From Kingella denitrificans ATCC 33394 (GTDB lineage: Bacteria; Pseudomonadota; Gammaproteobacteria; Burkholderiales; Neisseriaceae): DNA of 5,158 bases. The stretch is taken from NCBI RefSeq assembly GCF_000190695.1, contig NZ_GL870929.1, forward strand, positions 1,585,654 to 1,590,811. Direction: 5' to 3'. Below the pieces are notes generated by a model, which had not been told where the DNA came from, searched no databases, and worked only from the letters and a program-made list of their open reading frames with translations. The position numbers were made by a program, and so were the translations under genes. This document shows, in pieces, positions 4,796-5,158 of the stretch (position 1 is the first letter of the stretch; every line of letters begins with the position of its first letter).

Positions 4796-4818
4796 GGCCG
4801 CCCAAATTAGGGCGGCTT
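4796..4818. terminator. Bidirectional rho-independent terminator
   Basis: GCCGCCC (4797-4803) and GGGCGGC (4810-4816) form a G+C-rich stem with loop AAATTA, extended by a G-T and an A-T pair. On the minus strand the stem is followed by CTTTTTG. On the plus strand it is followed by TTGTTTATT. It could therefore stop transcription from either side, insulating the IS481-type element from the region to its left. Confidence 0.75.
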
Positions 4819-4843
4819 GTTTATTGGCTGGTGATTTGGTTAA

Positions 4844-4860
4844 TATTGGTTCCACCAATA
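4844..4860. repeat. Short perfect inverted repeat
   Basis: TATTGGTTCCACCAATA is a 7-bp inverted repeat around TCC, in the otherwise featureless stretch between the terminator and the IS481-type transposase. No regulator or recombinase site is recognisable, so its role is unknown. Confidence 0.4.
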
Positions 4861-4938
4861 ATTGTCAGGATTGTAGTTGAGATCCTAGATTGTAGGAACC
4901 AGTAGCGTTGTTTACAGTATTTCCAGGAGAATACTGAC

Positions 4939-5158
4939 ATGAACATGCACAAAAATACCCGCCTCACCCCACACCACCGCCAAGCCATTTGGCTGGCCTA
5001 CACACAGGAGAAGGAGAGCGTCACCTCCCTGGCCCGCCGCTACCAAGTCAGCCGCGTCACCATCTATCGCGCACTTAAGGCCGCAAGGGGCAGGCTGCTC
5101 AAACCCCAAACCAGCACCAACAACCGTTTCAAACAGGCAAAGTACGGAATGAAACGCC
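4939..5158 (+). CDS. IS481-type transposase, N-terminal part (runs off the window)
   Basis: These are the first 73 codons of a transposase. They are open to the last base of the window, with no stop seen. AGGAGA at 4925-4930 is an 8-nt-spaced ribosome binding site for ATG 4939. Residues 27-50 (ESVTSLARRYQVSRVTIYRALKAAR region) form a clear helix-turn-helix for binding the element's ends. The following KPQTSTNNRFKQAKYGMKR leads towards the integrase-type DDE domain that would lie beyond the window. The sequence closely resembles IS481-family transposases I know from Neisseria genomes, which supports the host assignment. The left end of the element is somewhere in 4819-4938, but no inverted repeat can be fixed without the right end. 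It is G+C richer than the copper operon. Confidence 0.85.
   Translation, partial: MNMHKNTRLTPHHRQAIWLAYTQEKESVTSLARRYQVSRVTIYRALKAARGRLLKPQTSTNNRFKQAKYGMKR

Noticed and set aside
4684..4905. Plus-strand 73-codon frame running through the terminator at 4796-4818
   Set aside because: It reads straight through a strong terminator hairpin and the TATTGGT palindrome, has no ribosome binding site, and competes with the more protein-like frames at 4617-4789.
1..5158. CRISPR array, tRNA or rRNA genes, DNA uptake sequences
   Set aside because: Reading both strands by eye showed no regularly spaced repeats, no cloverleaf-like gene, and no exact GCCGTCTGAA or AAGTGCGGT.

Overview
The window is an insertion-sequence-rich accessory region, most likely from a Neisseriaceae bacterium, probably a Neisseria species. 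The evidence is two copies of an IS1016-type element (IS1595 family), an IS481-type transposase start resembling those I know from meningococcal genomes, and an IS1-family element. I found no copy of the Neisseria DNA uptake sequence GCCGTCTGAA or the Haemophilus AAGTGCGGT, so the host call is inference. The copper genes are visibly poorer in G+C than the IS genes around them (23/60 G+C in one sampled line of the oxidase, 35/60 in one line of the IS1016 transposase), which suggests they were imported from a low-GC donor.

Layout. 1-356 is the right-hand part of IS1016 copy 1, cut by the window edge. 357-504 holds a promoter, a ribosome binding site and the first nine codons of an unidentified gene. 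505-1311 is a complete IS1-family element whose single transposase frame is broken by one in-frame TAG. 1312-1461 is the last 49 codons of an ACR3-type arsenite efflux permease, followed by a strong terminator. 1531-3569 (minus strand) is a two-gene copper operon: a secreted DUF411 protein, then a Tat-exported CueO-like multicopper oxidase. It is driven by a MerR/CueR-type promoter with a 19-bp spacer (3608-3638). 3658-4370 is a complete IS1016 copy 2 with a full-length transposase. 4371-4938 has no confident gene: a 60-bp A/T block, a hairpin-rich stretch with a degenerate duplication, a small frameshifted reading frame, a terminator and a further palindrome. 4939-5158 is the start of an IS481-type transposase that runs off the window.

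Function. The coherent unit is a metal-resistance island between two direct copies of IS1016 (357-3657), arranged like a composite transposon. The arsenic part has been destroyed at an IS1 junction. The copper part looks intact and inducible: Cu(I) sensed by a MerR-family regulator would switch on a periplasmic copper-binding DUF411 protein and an oxidase that converts Cu(I) to Cu(II). No regulator gene is present; IS1016 copy 2 begins 19 bp upstream of the -35 box, so the regulator must act from elsewhere. I see no clear case for a wholly new system. The most notable details are the regulator-less CueR-type promoter, a seven-G tract in the oxidase leader, an in-frame 24-bp duplication in the DUF411 signal peptide, and a lost catalytic Asp in IS1016 copy 1.
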